DNA of 64,000 nt from contig NZ_FWXV01000009.1 in assembly GCF_900176515.1 (NCBI RefSeq), positions 186,001-250,000 on the forward strand. The letters run 5' to 3'. The notes under the pieces are model-generated. The model was not told where the DNA came from and did not search any database. It saw only the letters and a list, made by a program, of their open reading frames with translations. Source of the stretch: Kibdelosporangium aridum (lineage in GTDB: Bacteria; Actinomycetota; Actinomycetes; Mycobacteriales; Pseudonocardiaceae). Below, piece after piece: positions 24,590 through 33,300 of this stretch. Positions within the stretch are counted from its first letter, which is position 1. Every line of letters starts with the position of its first letter. The translations under genes and the position numbers were made by a program.

Positions 24590-25309
24590 GTGATCGTCCG
24601 CGCCGCTGTCGTGCCTTACCCGCCGCTTTTAGTGCCCGAACTGGTGGTCGCCGACGTGCCTGAGGTGTCCGAGGTGCGGCGCGCGTGTGTGGCGGCGGTC
24701 CGCTCGCTGGCGGCGAGTTCCCGCAGGTGGATCGCTGTTGCGCCGGGATTCGGCGAGGTGGCGGGCGATGCGGCCGGCAGTTTCCGAGGCTTCGGCGTGG
24801 ATGTCCGAGTCCGGTTGAACGAGAACACGGAGGGTGACTTCGACCCGGAACTGCCGTTGCCGATTTTGATCGCAGCGTGGTTGCGGGAGCAAGCAGGTGC
24901 ACAGGTCGTGAGCGTCCAGTTGGTCTCACCGAGTGCGACTGGTGCCGAATGCCGCGCGTTGGGCGCCCGGCTGGCCGAGGGCGAGAACAGTCCAGTTGGC
25001 CTGCTTGTGCTCGGAGACGGCTCTCCTAGGCACGGTGAGCGGGCGCCGCTGCGTCCGGACCCACGAGCCCCGGATTTCGACAACGAAGTCCACACGGCGT
25101 TTGAAAACGCTGATACGGAGGCGCTGCTCGGCTTGGACGAAGGCCTGGCGGCCGATTTGGGCGTACCGGGGCGGGCCGCCTGGCAGGTTCTTGCCGGTAC
25201 CGGTTCCGGATGGCAGTGCGTCACCAGTGAACTGATGGTGCCCTTCGGCGTCGGCTACCACGTTGCTGTCTGGGACCGCGGGCATCTCTGGGATCGTGTG
25301 GTGTCGTGA
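24590..25309 (+). CDS. Class III extradiol dioxygenase-like protein (Rv2728c type)
   Basis: A 239-residue protein resembling the fold of class III extradiol ring-cleavage dioxygenases, starting VIVRAAVVPYPPLLVPELV. Metal-site candidates are weak: the N-terminal PYPPLL lacks the usual His pair, so catalysis is doubtful. GTG 24590 is the conserved position, although no ribosome binding site is visible and the frame is open well upstream over the divergent DUF349 start. The stop overlaps the miaA GTG by four bases, a coupling also seen in mycobacteria. Confidence 0.7.
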   Translation: MIVRAAVVPYPPLLVPELVVADVPEVSEVRRACVAAVRSLAASSRRWIAVAPGFGEVAGDAAGSFRGFGVDVRVRLNENTEGDFDPELPLPILIAAWLREQAGAQVVSVQLVSPSATGAECRALGARLAEGENSPVGLLVLGDGSPRHGERAPLRPDPRAPDFDNEVHTAFENADTEALLGLDEGLAADLGVPGRAAWQVLAGTGSGWQCVTSELMVPFGVGYHVAVWDRGHLWDRVVS

Positions 25310-26208
25310 CCAGACCCATCGCAGTCGTCGGCCCCACCGCGACCGGCAAGTCCGACCTGGGCATCGCACTGGCCGAGAAACTCGGCGGCGAGGTGGTCAA
25401 CGCCGACGCGTCCCAGCTCTACCGGGGAATGGACATCGGCACGGCCAAGGTCACCCAGGCCGAACGCGAGGCGGTGCCGCACCACCTGCTCGATGTCCTC
25501 GACGTCACCGAGACCGCTTCGGTGGCCGCGTACCAACGGCACGCCCGCCAGGTCGTCGAGGAGATCCAGGCGGCGGGCAAGGTCCCGATCCTGGTCGGCG
25601 GTTCCGGCCTGTACGTCCAAGCCGTGCTGGACGATCTTGAATTCCCCGGCACGGACCCGCAGATCCGCGCCCGGCTCGAACAGGAACTGGACACCGTCGG
25701 CGCACCGTTGATGCACGAGCGGCTGGCCGCACTGGACCCGGTGGCGGCGGGCGCGATCCTGCCCAGCAACGGCCGCCGTGTGGTCCGCGCGCTGGAAGTG
25801 ATCGAACTGACCGGGCGCCCGTTCTCGGCCACGATGCCCAAGCCCGGCCCCGCCCGGTACGGCACGATCCTGGTCGGGCTGGACCGTGAACCTGCCGAAC
25901 TGGACGCCCGGATCGACGCCCGGGTGACCAGGATGTTCGCCGCCGGGTTCGTCGACGAGGTTCGCGAGCTGGAGAAACTCGGTCTGCGTGACGGGCTGAC
26001 CGCGTCGCGTGCACTCGGCTACCAGCAGGTCCTCGCGGCCTTCGACGGCGAGTACGACCTGGAAGAGGCGGCTGTCCTGACCGCACAGGGGCATCGGCGG
26101 TTCGTGCGCAGGCAGCGGTCCTGGTTCCGCAGGGACAAGCGGATCACGTGGCTGGACGCCGGTGCCGAAGACCTCCTCGACGAGGTGCTGCGGATCGTCA
26201 CCCCGTAA
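25306..26208 (+). CDS. miaA: tRNA dimethylallyltransferase MiaA
   Basis: Transfers dimethylallyl from DMAPP to N6 of A37 in tRNAs reading UNN codons; MiaB then thiomethylates the product. 300 residues, normal. P-loop GPTATGKSD at residues 9-17, DASQLYRGMDIGTAK, LVGGSGLYVQAVLD and the C-terminal ASRALGYQQVL and FVRRQRSWFRRD are family hallmarks. GTG 25306 overlaps the preceding stop. Ten bases separate it from dapF. Confidence 0.96.
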   Translation: MTRPIAVVGPTATGKSDLGIALAEKLGGEVVNADASQLYRGMDIGTAKVTQAEREAVPHHLLDVLDVTETASVAAYQRHARQVVEEIQAAGKVPILVGGSGLYVQAVLDDLEFPGTDPQIRARLEQELDTVGAPLMHERLAALDPVAAGAILPSNGRRVVRALEVIELTGRPFSATMPKPGPARYGTILVGLDREPAELDARIDARVTRMFAAGFVDEVRELEKLGLRDGLTASRALGYQQVLAAFDGEYDLEEAAVLTAQGHRRFVRRQRSWFRRDKRITWLDAGAEDLLDEVLRIVTP

Positions 26209-26218
26209 CCTGAGTGGG

Positions 26219-27055
26219 GTGCGGGACATCGACTTCGTCAAGGGACACGGCACCGAGAACGACTTCGTGGTGCTGCCAGACCTCGACGGCACCTTGGATC
26301 TGACCGCGTCGCGTGTCCGGGCGCTCTGCGACCGCAACCGCGGGCTTGGCGCGGATGGCGTGCTGCGCGTGGTCAAAGGTGCTGCTGTGGAAGACGCGCC
26401 CTCCGATGTGGACCCTGACGGCTGGTTCATGGACTACCGCAACGCCGACGGCTCGATCGCCGAGATGTGCGGCAACGGCCTGCGGTTGTTCGCCGCGTAC
26501 CTCGTCGACGCCGGGCTGGCCGAGCGAGGGGAATTCGTGGTCGGAACCCGTTCGGGCCCGCGTCCGGTCAAGACGCACGAAGACGGGTCGGTCACGCTCC
26601 ACATGGGACCGGCGCGGGTGTTCGGCCGGTCGCACGCGACGGTGTCCGGTGAAGGTTTTCCCGGCGTGGCAATCGATGTCGGCAACCCGCATCTGGCGTG
26701 CCTGATCGACAGCGACCCCGCGGACCTGGACCTGACCGTGCCGCCCGGACACGATCCGGTGCTGTTCCCGCACGGTGTGAACGTGGAACTGTTCCGCCGC
26801 AAGGGTCCTGACGCGATCCAGATGCGTGTGCACGAGCGTGGCGTGGGGGAGACCCGGTCCTGCGGGACGGGCACTGTCGCCGCCGTGGCCGCGATGCTGC
26901 ACCTGGCGAACCAGCCGACCGGCGCGTCCTATGTGGATGTTCTTGGCGGCAGGGTCCGCGTGGAGATCACCGAGGACGGCAGCACGCTCACTGGCCCTGC
27001 GGTGCTGGTTGCTCGTGGCCGGCTGGATCGACGGTGGTGGGACTCGGCGTCCTGA
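26219..27055 (+). CDS. dapF: Diaminopimelate epimerase DapF
   Basis: Interconverts LL- and meso-diaminopimelate, the last step before lysine and a building block of actinobacterial peptidoglycan. 278 residues. The two catalytic cysteines are Cys84 in EMCGNGLRLF and Cys215 in RSCGTGTVAA. FVKGHGTENDFVVL and FPHGVNVELF are typical. GTG 26219 is ten bases after miaA, implying co-transcription. The last 68 bases overlap the convergent MFS gene. Confidence 0.95.
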   Translation: MRDIDFVKGHGTENDFVVLPDLDGTLDLTASRVRALCDRNRGLGADGVLRVVKGAAVEDAPSDVDPDGWFMDYRNADGSIAEMCGNGLRLFAAYLVDAGLAERGEFVVGTRSGPRPVKTHEDGSVTLHMGPARVFGRSHATVSGEGFPGVAIDVGNPHLACLIDSDPADLDLTVPPGHDPVLFPHGVNVELFRRKGPDAIQMRVHERGVGETRSCGTGTVAAVAAMLHLANQPTGASYVDVLGGRVRVEITEDGSTLTGPAVLVARGRLDRRWWDSAS

Positions 27056-28256
27056 CCGTCGTCCGGATGGGCGAGAAAATCAGCCACAGCCAGGACAGCG
27101 ACAGACCCACGGCTGCGACCCAGAGCGTGCCGCGCACCGTGATCAGCTCGCCCAGCACGCCGCCGGCCAGCGACCCCAGGGGGAACGCGCCCCAGATCAT
27201 GAACCGCATGCTGGCGTTCATCCGGCCGAGCAGCCGGTCCGGGCAGATCGACTGCCGGAAGCTGACCTGCGCGATGTTGTGCACCGTGACGCCGTACCCC
27301 ACGCCGAGCATGCCGATCACGATCAACCAGACCATCCAGCCGGGCTGCGCCAACGGGATCAGCAACTCGAACGGCGCGATCGCCAGCAACGACACCCACA
27401 TCGCCCGGGCGTTGCCGATCTTGCGGTACCACCAGTTCGACGTGACCGCGCCGAGCGCGCCGCTGAACCCGCCGACCGCGAGCACGAGCCCGACTTGAGC
27501 CGCGTTCAGGTGCAGATCCTTGGCCAGGAACAAGATCATGGCCGCGGTCTCCATCTGGAAGAAGAACCCCGCGGTGGTGCCGGTCAACGCGATCGCGCGC
27601 AGCATCTTGTTGTGGAAGAGGAACTTCAGGCCCTCCCACACCTCGTCCCGCAGTCTGCGGTCGGCTTTCCGCTCCGGCTGTGGCTCGACTTTCTTGATAC
27701 GCAGGAGAAAAAGCCACGAGGCGACAAAACCCACGCCCACCGCGGCCGTCGCGTTCGCCGCGCCGATCAGCGTGGCCAGCCCACCGCCCGCGGCCGGGCC
27801 GGACACCAGCGCGACCTGCTGGCTGGCCTGCAGTTTGGCGTTGCCGTCAAGCAATTGGTCCCGGTTGACCAAAGTGGGCAGATACGACTGGTACGACACG
27901 TCGAAGAACACTGTGCACACGCCGACCAGCAGGCCGACAACGATCATGTGCGGCAACGTGAGCACATCGGCCCACCACGCCACCGGGATGCTGAGCATCA
28001 GCACCGCCCGCGCGATGTCCGCGCGCACCATCAGCGTCCGCCGCCGCATCCGGTCCACCCACACCCCCGCGGGCAGGCCGATCAGCAGGAACGCGGCCGT
28101 CTCCGCCGCGGTCAGCAGGCCCATCTCGAACGGTGTCGCGGCCAGTACCGTGACCGCTACCAGCGGCAACACCGTCTGACCGACGAAAGTGCCGAACTGG
28201 CTGATCGTGTCGCTGGCCCACAGCAGGCGGAAGTCGTGGTGGCGGAAGAGGGACAC
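26988..28256 (-). CDS. MFS transporter (enterobactin exporter-like)
   Basis: A 422-residue membrane protein of the 12-helix major facilitator superfamily, resembling the EntS/MdfA-like multidrug group: FRLLWASDTISQFGTF at the N-terminus, the loop motif GVWVDRMRRRTLM after helix 2, and NVVF-like second half with NIAQVSFRQSICPDRLLGRM. GTG 28256 follows AAGGTGG. The substrate cannot be inferred. The 3' end overlaps dapF by 68 bases, a long convergent overlap, so it is likely a later arrival in the core block. Confidence 0.85.
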   Translation of the reverse strand: MSLFRHHDFRLLWASDTISQFGTFVGQTVLPLVAVTVLAATPFEMGLLTAAETAAFLLIGLPAGVWVDRMRRRTLMVRADIARAVLMLSIPVAWWADVLTLPHMIVVGLLVGVCTVFFDVSYQSYLPTLVNRDQLLDGNAKLQASQQVALVSGPAAGGGLATLIGAANATAAVGVGFVASWLFLLRIKKVEPQPERKADRRLRDEVWEGLKFLFHNKMLRAIALTGTTAGFFFQMETAAMILFLAKDLHLNAAQVGLVLAVGGFSGALGAVTSNWWYRKIGNARAMWVSLLAIAPFELLIPLAQPGWMVWLIVIGMLGVGYGVTVHNIAQVSFRQSICPDRLLGRMNASMRFMIWGAFPLGSLAGGVLGELITVRGTLWVAAVGLSLSWLWLIFSPIRTTVRTPSPTTVDPAGHEQPAPQGQ

Positions 28257-28408
28257 CCGACCACCTTGCCCGAATCACCCGGCCGATGGGAACGAAACGG
28301 GTGGTTCCCGGCGTTGTACCCAGTGCGATAACCAGTCGGCGGAATCGGCTGGTCGTGCGAGTATGGGCAGGCAACATAAAGACAACAGGTAAGGACAGGG
28401 CTTACTCA

Positions 28409-29830
28409 ATGACGGAAGACTACGCGGAAGAACTGGTCTCGACGGGGGAGTTGGAGCTCGAGGACCGTTCCGCGCTACGTCGAGTGGCCGGGCTGTCCAC
28501 CGAACTTTCCGACATCACCGAGGTCGAGTACCGGCAACTGCGACTCGAACGGGTGGTTTTGGTCGGCGTGTGGACCGAAGGCACCGCCGAGCAGGCCGAC
28601 GCGTCGCTCACCGAGCTGGCGCGGCTGGCCGAGACGGCGGGCTCGGAGGTCCTCGAAGGTCTCATCCAGCGGCGTGACCGGCCGGATCCGGCCACGTACG
28701 TCGGTTCGGGAAAGGTCGACGAGATCTTCCAGACCGTGCTGGCGACCGGCGCGGACACGGTGATCTGTGACGGTGAACTCTCGCCGGGTCAGCTTCGCCA
28801 GCTTGAGGCACGCCTCAAGGTCAAGGTGATCGACCGGACCGCGCTGATCCTGGACATCTTCGCGCAGCACGCGCGGTCCAAGGAGGGCAAGGCCCAGGTC
28901 GAGCTGGCTCAGCTGCAGTACCTGCTGCCGCGGCTGCGCGGCTGGGGTGAGTCGCTGTCCCGGCAGGCCGGTGGCCGGGCCGGTGGCGGCAACGGCGGTG
29001 TGGGTCTTCGTGGCCCCGGTGAGACCAAGCTGGAAACCGACCGGCGGCGGATCCGCGCCAAGATCTCCAAGCTCCGGCGCGAGATCGCGGCGATGTCCGG
29101 CGTGCGGGCTACCAAGCGCGGCCGCCGGGTGGCCAACGAGGTGCCGAGCGTCGCCATCGCGGGCTACACCAACGCGGGCAAGTCCAGTCTGCTCAACGCC
29201 ATCACCGGCGCGGGCGTGCTGGTCGAGGACGCGTTGTTCGCCACATTGGACGCGACCACGCGACGTACCCAGACACCGGACGGGCGGACGTACACGCTGA
29301 CCGACACGGTCGGGTTCGTGCGGCACCTGCCGCACCAGCTGATCGAGGCGTTCCGCTCCACCCTTGACGAGGTGGCCGACGCGGACCTGCTGGTCCACGT
29401 GGTGGACGGCTCGGAGGCGAACCCGGAGTGGCAGGTCAACGCGGTGCACGAGGTGCTCAACGAGATCGCTGAGCGCAACGACACGCCGATGCCGCCCGAG
29501 GTCCTCGTGGTGAACAAGATCGACGCGGCGGACGAGCTGCAGCTGGCCCGCCTTCGCCACCTGCTGCCTGGTGCGTTGTTCGTCTCGGCGCACAAGGGAC
29601 TCGGGCTCGACGAGCTGCGGGAGCACTTGGCCACGGCGCTGCCACGGCCGAACGTCGAGGTCGACGTGCTCGTGCCGTACGCCCGTGGCGAGCTCGTGGC
29701 CAGGGTCCACCGGGAGGGTGAAGTGCTCGCCGAGCGTCACACGCCGGAGGGCACCCAGCTGCACGCCCGGGTGAACGGCGACCTGGCCGGGGCGTTGGGC
29801 CAGTTCGCGAGCAACGTGGCACCGGCCTGA
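28409..29830 (+). CDS. hflX: Ribosome-associated GTPase HflX
   Basis: GTP-binding protein that splits stalled or hibernating ribosomes. 473 residues: an N-terminal HflX domain (GTAEQADASLTELARLAETA and DPATYVGSGKVDEI), a glycine-rich linker GGRAGGGNGGVGLRGPGETK, then the G domain with G1 GYTNAGKSS, G3 DTVGFVRHLPH and G4 NKID. ATG 28409 begins the conserved frame, with AAGGACAGGG at long spacing. The frame is open further upstream but without similarity. Follows dapF in the conserved order, with the divergent MFS gene between. Confidence 0.95.
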   Translation: MTEDYAEELVSTGELELEDRSALRRVAGLSTELSDITEVEYRQLRLERVVLVGVWTEGTAEQADASLTELARLAETAGSEVLEGLIQRRDRPDPATYVGSGKVDEIFQTVLATGADTVICDGELSPGQLRQLEARLKVKVIDRTALILDIFAQHARSKEGKAQVELAQLQYLLPRLRGWGESLSRQAGGRAGGGNGGVGLRGPGETKLETDRRRIRAKISKLRREIAAMSGVRATKRGRRVANEVPSVAIAGYTNAGKSSLLNAITGAGVLVEDALFATLDATTRRTQTPDGRTYTLTDTVGFVRHLPHQLIEAFRSTLDEVADADLLVHVVDGSEANPEWQVNAVHEVLNEIAERNDTPMPPEVLVVNKIDAADELQLARLRHLLPGALFVSAHKGLGLDELREHLATALPRPNVEVDVLVPYARGELVARVHREGEVLAERHTPEGTQLHARVNGDLAGALGQFASNVAPA

Positions 29831-29844
29831 GACGTCTAGTTGTC

Positions 29845-30891
29845 GTGATCGGGGTTAAGCGGGTCTTGGCGTGGGGAGGCGCCTTGGCCCTGGCTTTGGC
29901 GCTCGCACCGGTGACAGCGGCACACGCCGATCCGGTGGAGCGCTGCAAGCTCAACGTCAAGAACATCGGCGAGCTGTCCGGCCTGGCGTCGGACGGCTCG
30001 AAGATGTACGCGACCAACGACGGCGGCACCAAGGTCAGCGTCAGTGTGCTGAGCAAGGACTGCAAGGTCGAGCGCACGATCACCAACAAGCTCGACCCGT
30101 TCGACGTCGAGGACATGGCGCTGGCCAAGGACGGCACGATCTGGCTGTCCGACACCGGCGACAACAGCAAGAAGCGCGAGACCGTCGCGTTGATCGCGCT
30201 GAAGCCGAACGGGAACGCGACGCTGTACCGACTGACCTATCCGGACGGTCAGCACGACGCGGAAGCGTTGCTGCTGGACCAGAAGGGCGTTCCGCACATA
30301 GTCACCAAGGAGCCGTTCGGAGCGGCCGAGGTCTACCGGCCCGAAGGCGACCTGGCGAGTCCCGGGCCGACGAAACTGACCAAAGTGGGCTCGGTGGACA
30401 TCAAGACCACCGAGACTCCCGGTGGCCCGACCCGTATTCCGCACGCGATCGCGACTGTGCTGGTGACCGGTGGCGCGGTGAGCGCGGACGGAAAGGTCGT
30501 GGCGCTTCGGACCTACACCGACGCGTACCTGTTCAGCGCGCCTGACGGGGATATCGCGGCGGCGTTGAAGCGCGAACCCGTGCGTGTTCCGCTGCCCAAC
30601 GAACCACAAGGCGAGACGATCGCGTTCGAACCGGACGGGACATTGCTGACCGGATCGGAAGGCGTCGGTCAGCCGATCCGTACGATCGCGGGCGCGTCCG
30701 GAATGGTGTCGCCAAATCCGCAAGGTGGCAGCAGCCCTGGGAATTCCGATGGTGCGGCAGGGGACGCGAATGCCGCACCGGCCACATCGGACTCAGGCTT
30801 TCCGTCGTGGCTGGCGATCATCATCGGTGTGATCGTGGTGCTCGGCGGCCTGGCGTTCCTGGCCCGTAAAGGCACCGGCAGCAGCCGCTAG
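29845..30891 (+). CDS. Secreted, membrane-anchored beta-propeller-like protein
   Basis: A 348-residue exported protein of unknown role. Signal peptide to about Ala28 (AHADP), an extracytoplasmic domain with repeated strand patterns such as GLASDGSKMYATNDGG and DMALAKDGTIWLSDTGDN that suggest a propeller, a Gly/Ser/Asn linker from about 285, and a C-terminal membrane helix at about 320-340 followed by a basic tail. GTG 29845 starts 14 bases after hflX. Two cysteines flank the first blade. It ends at a terminator shared with lexA. Confidence 0.75.
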   Translation: MIGVKRVLAWGGALALALALAPVTAAHADPVERCKLNVKNIGELSGLASDGSKMYATNDGGTKVSVSVLSKDCKVERTITNKLDPFDVEDMALAKDGTIWLSDTGDNSKKRETVALIALKPNGNATLYRLTYPDGQHDAEALLLDQKGVPHIVTKEPFGAAEVYRPEGDLASPGPTKLTKVGSVDIKTTETPGGPTRIPHAIATVLVTGGAVSADGKVVALRTYTDAYLFSAPDGDIAAALKREPVRVPLPNEPQGETIAFEPDGTLLTGSEGVGQPIRTIAGASGMVSPNPQGGSSPGNSDGAAGDANAAPATSDSGFPSWLAIIIGVIVVLGGLAFLARKGTGSSR

Positions 30892-30904
30892 TCCAAGGCG
30901 CCGG

Positions 30905-30938
30905 CCCGTTCAGTCCGCCCCCGACGGGACTGAACGGG
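30905..30938. terminator. Bidirectional terminator between propeller gene and lexA
   Basis: CCCGTTCAGTCC pairs perfectly with its complement across a ten-base loop. It lies 13 bases after the upstream stop and 17 bases before the convergent lexA stop. Confidence 0.8.
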
Positions 30939-30955
30939 AGATATTCGCCTTGGCT

Positions 30956-31663
30956 TCACAGACGTCGCAGGACTGCGACCACCTTGCCGAGGATCGTGGC
31001 CTCGTCGCCCGGGATCGGGTCGTACGCGTCGTTCTGCGGCAGCAGCCAGACATGGCCGTCACGCAGCTTGTACGTCTTGACCGTGGCCTCGCCGTCGATC
31101 ATCGCGGCGACGATCTCGCCGTTGTCCGCGACCGACTGCTGGCGCACGACCACCCAGTCGTCGTCCGCGATCGCCGCGTCGATCATCGAGTCACCCGCGA
31201 CCTTGAGCAGGAACAGCGAGCCCTCGCCGACGATCTCCTTCGGCAACGGGAAGACGTCCTCGATGGCCTGTTCGGCCAGGATCGGCCCACCGGCGGCGAT
31301 CCGGCCGAGCACCGGCACGTACGCGGGCGTCGGCGCCGGGGTGTCCTCGCTGACCAGTTGGGCCGCGTCGGCGTCCGGCGGCAGCACGCCGATCGCGCGC
31401 GGCCGGTTGTGGTCCCGGCGCAGGTAGCCCTTCCGCTCCAAGGCTTTGAGCTGGTAGGCGACCGATGAGGTGGACGTCAGTCCGACCGCCTCGCCGATCT
31501 CCCTGACGCTTGGCGGGTAGCCGACCCGTTCGACCCAGGCCCTGATCACCTCGAGCACCGCGCGCTGGCGCGGCGGCAGGGTGCCCGAGTCCAAGTCGTC
31601 AGCCTGCTCAGGGAAGGGGCGGATGTTGTCGCCCTGCTCTGGTGTCTTGCTGCGCTGCGGCAC
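30956..31663 (-). CDS. lexA: SOS repressor LexA
   Basis: Represses DNA-damage genes and cleaves itself when stimulated by RecA filaments. About 235 residues: winged helix-turn-helix (YPPSVREIGEAVGLTSTSSV, residues 49-68), the cleavage site Ala124-Gly125 in RIAAGGPIL, catalytic Ser159 in GDSM and Lys196 in ATVKTYK. GTG 31663 has GGAGG eight bases upstream; a TTG five codons earlier would lie on that site. Two LexA-box sequences occupy the divergent promoter region, in line with autoregulation. Confidence 0.96.
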   Translation of the reverse strand: MPQRSKTPEQGDNIRPFPEQADDLDSGTLPPRQRAVLEVIRAWVERVGYPPSVREIGEAVGLTSTSSVAYQLKALERKGYLRRDHNRPRAIGVLPPDADAAQLVSEDTPAPTPAYVPVLGRIAAGGPILAEQAIEDVFPLPKEIVGEGSLFLLKVAGDSMIDAAIADDDWVVVRQQSVADNGEIVAAMIDGEATVKTYKLRDGHVWLLPQNDAYDPIPGDEATILGKVVAVLRRL

Positions 31664-31745
31664 CGCTTCCGCCTCCAAAAATCCTCGCCCACCTGTGGGC
31701 GAGCTCGATCATCTTCACCGACCGTAGTCCGCTTCGACCTGGAGA

Positions 31746-31761
31746 TCAAACACCTGTTCGA
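31746..31761 (-). promoter_or_regulatory. LexA box, lexA-proximal
   Basis: TCAAACACCTGTTCGA differs at one position from the actinobacterial SOS consensus TCGAAC-N4-GTTCGA. It lies 83 bases upstream of the lexA start, suited to autoregulation. Confidence 0.7.
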
Positions 31762-31827
31762 GGGACACGCCGAGCAGATCTCGATTTTTGTCGGTGGTTG
31801 GTGGTACACATTCGCACGGACGTTCGA

Positions 31828-31843
31828 TCGAACCGGTGTTCGA
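31828..31843 (+). promoter_or_regulatory. LexA box, perfect, upstream of the LysM gene
   Basis: TCGAACCGGTGTTCGA matches the consensus at all twelve defined positions and is a full palindrome. It lies 27 bases upstream of the LysM gene start. It also overlaps the palindrome GTTCGATCGAAC (31822-31833). Confidence 0.85.
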
Positions 31844-31870
31844 TCTCAAGTCGCGCGAGAAGGGTACGAC

Positions 31871-32362
31871 ATGGCGGCTCCGGTACGCACGAGGATCGAC
31901 CTGTCGAAGCTGGATGAACGGCCGGTGCTCCGGCTGGTGCCGCCGCTGCCCGAGGTCGAGGAACCCCAGCAGCCTGCCAAGAAGCCGCCGCGCAAACGGC
32001 AGCGCCGAGTCGAGACCAAGGCGCCGCGCGTGGCAGGCCGCCCCTCGCAGACTCGTGTCGCGGCGTGCAGTCCAGTCATCCGGCGTCGGAGGCGAGTCGC
32101 GGCGTCCATCCTGATCGGACTCGGCATGTTCCTTGCCGTGCTCGGCGTCGGCGCCCTGGCGAACGCGTTCACGGCCAACACGGTTCCCGACCGGACCGCC
32201 GTCGTGTGGGTCCAGCCCGGTGAGACCCTGTGGGATGTCGCCGAGCGATCGGCCCCGGGCTACAACCCGGAGGCCGTGGTCGCTCGGATCCACGAACTCA
32301 ACGACATCACCGGTAACACCGTCCTGGCAGGGCAGGCGCTGGAGGTTCCGTCCGCCCCTTGA
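31871..32362 (+). CDS. LexA-controlled LysM membrane protein (ChiZ/Rv2719c-like)
   Basis: A 163-residue protein with a Pro/Arg/Lys-rich cytoplasmic N-terminus, one membrane helix at about residues 77-98, and a C-terminal LysM domain (VWVQPGETLWDVAERSAPGY to GQALEVP, about 110-160) facing the wall. It is divergent from lexA behind a perfect LexA box. The same arrangement holds Rv2719c (ChiZ) in M. tuberculosis, a damage-induced division inhibitor with cell-wall hydrolase activity. A role in halting division during the SOS response is inferred from that parallel. Confidence 0.83.
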   Translation: MAAPVRTRIDLSKLDERPVLRLVPPLPEVEEPQQPAKKPPRKRQRRVETKAPRVAGRPSQTRVAACSPVIRRRRRVAASILIGLGMFLAVLGVGALANAFTANTVPDRTAVVWVQPGETLWDVAERSAPGYNPEAVVARIHELNDITGNTVLAGQALEVPSAP

Positions 32363-32387
32363 TCCCGGACCGCTGTGGTGGAACGCC

Positions 32388-33059
32388 TCAACAGAAGTCC
32401 AGGGGACGCGCGATGTCGAGCACATCGCGCAGGAAAGCACGGCGCGTCACGCCCAAGCAGCGCAACGCCTTACCATGATCCGCCGCCACGACAACGGTGG
32501 TACCGAAGAGCAAGAGCCGCCACGCGGCCATGACGATCCGGCTGCTCCGGCCGAACGCGTCCCGCAGACGCTGGCTGTGAAACGGCACATGCCGCTCCTC
32601 GTCCCGGAGGATCCGGCCGGCCACATCCGTGATCAGCGGGTCGGACGTGCCGTCACGCAGAGCCCGGTAGTACCGCAGCGCGATCACCTCAGCGACTAGC
32701 AACACCATCAGTTCGAGCCGCAGCCCTAAAGCCCGGCGGAGCTTCACGAACACCGTGTCGCTCCAATGCCCGGTAAGGGTCGATGCTCCGGCCGCGTTCA
32801 GCAGCAGCGCAAGCATTCGCGCGTGGTTCTGCTCCTCGGCAACGAACAACCTCACGGCGATCGAGTACTCGGTGTCGCCGGCTTGCTCAGCTTTGGCGAT
32901 CAGGTTCGCGCCGTCACCGGCCTCACCGACCTGGAACCGCTGCACACTGCGGACGACATCCAGGTGCATCCGCGCGCCGTCCGCCCAATGCGGGTCACCG
33001 GCCTCGTTCCTGCGCTCGGCCTCAGCCTCGAAGTCACGGACCCATTCACCGAAACCCAT
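32388..33059 (-). CDS. Ferritin-like diiron protein
   Basis: A 223-residue helical protein with a complete ferritin-like diiron ligand set: Glu46, Glu76 and His79 (EEQNH), Glu124 (VAEV) and Glu154 with His157 (DEERH). This suggests a non-haem diiron oxidase or hydroxylase rather than an iron-storage ferritin. A basic C-terminal region follows the four-helix core. ATG 33059 is preceded by AGGAGG at four bases. Convergent with the LysM gene (25-base gap) and divergent from the tachylectin genes. The substrate is unknown. Confidence 0.78.
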   Translation of the reverse strand: MGFGEWVRDFEAEAERRNEAGDPHWADGARMHLDVVRSVQRFQVGEAGDGANLIAKAEQAGDTEYSIAVRLFVAEEQNHARMLALLLNAAGASTLTGHWSDTVFVKLRRALGLRLELMVLLVAEVIALRYYRALRDGTSDPLITDVAGRILRDEERHVPFHSQRLRDAFGRSSRIVMAAWRLLLFGTTVVVAADHGKALRCLGVTRRAFLRDVLDIARPLDFC

Positions 33060-33300
33060 TGTGCCTCCTGTCCCGTTGTTGGAAGAGACGGATGGTGCGA
33101 AGCTCGGGTTGGGCGGCGGATGTGCGGATGTGGTGAAGGTTTCGTGCAGGCTCACCCATGATCCGGACCGGAAGAAAACCGGGAGCGCATCGGGAGAACA
33201 CTGCGTGACCGGGCTGATCTACTCCTCGCCGTACCCCGAACCCCGGGAAGCGGCGAGCGAACGACCGCGCCCCGGGGCATCCACGACTGAGGAGTTCCCT

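Noticed and set aside
26826..28331. 501-codon plus-strand frame opposite the MFS gene
   Set aside because: Shadow of the MFS transporter; the sequence is Gln/His/Arg-rich without domains.
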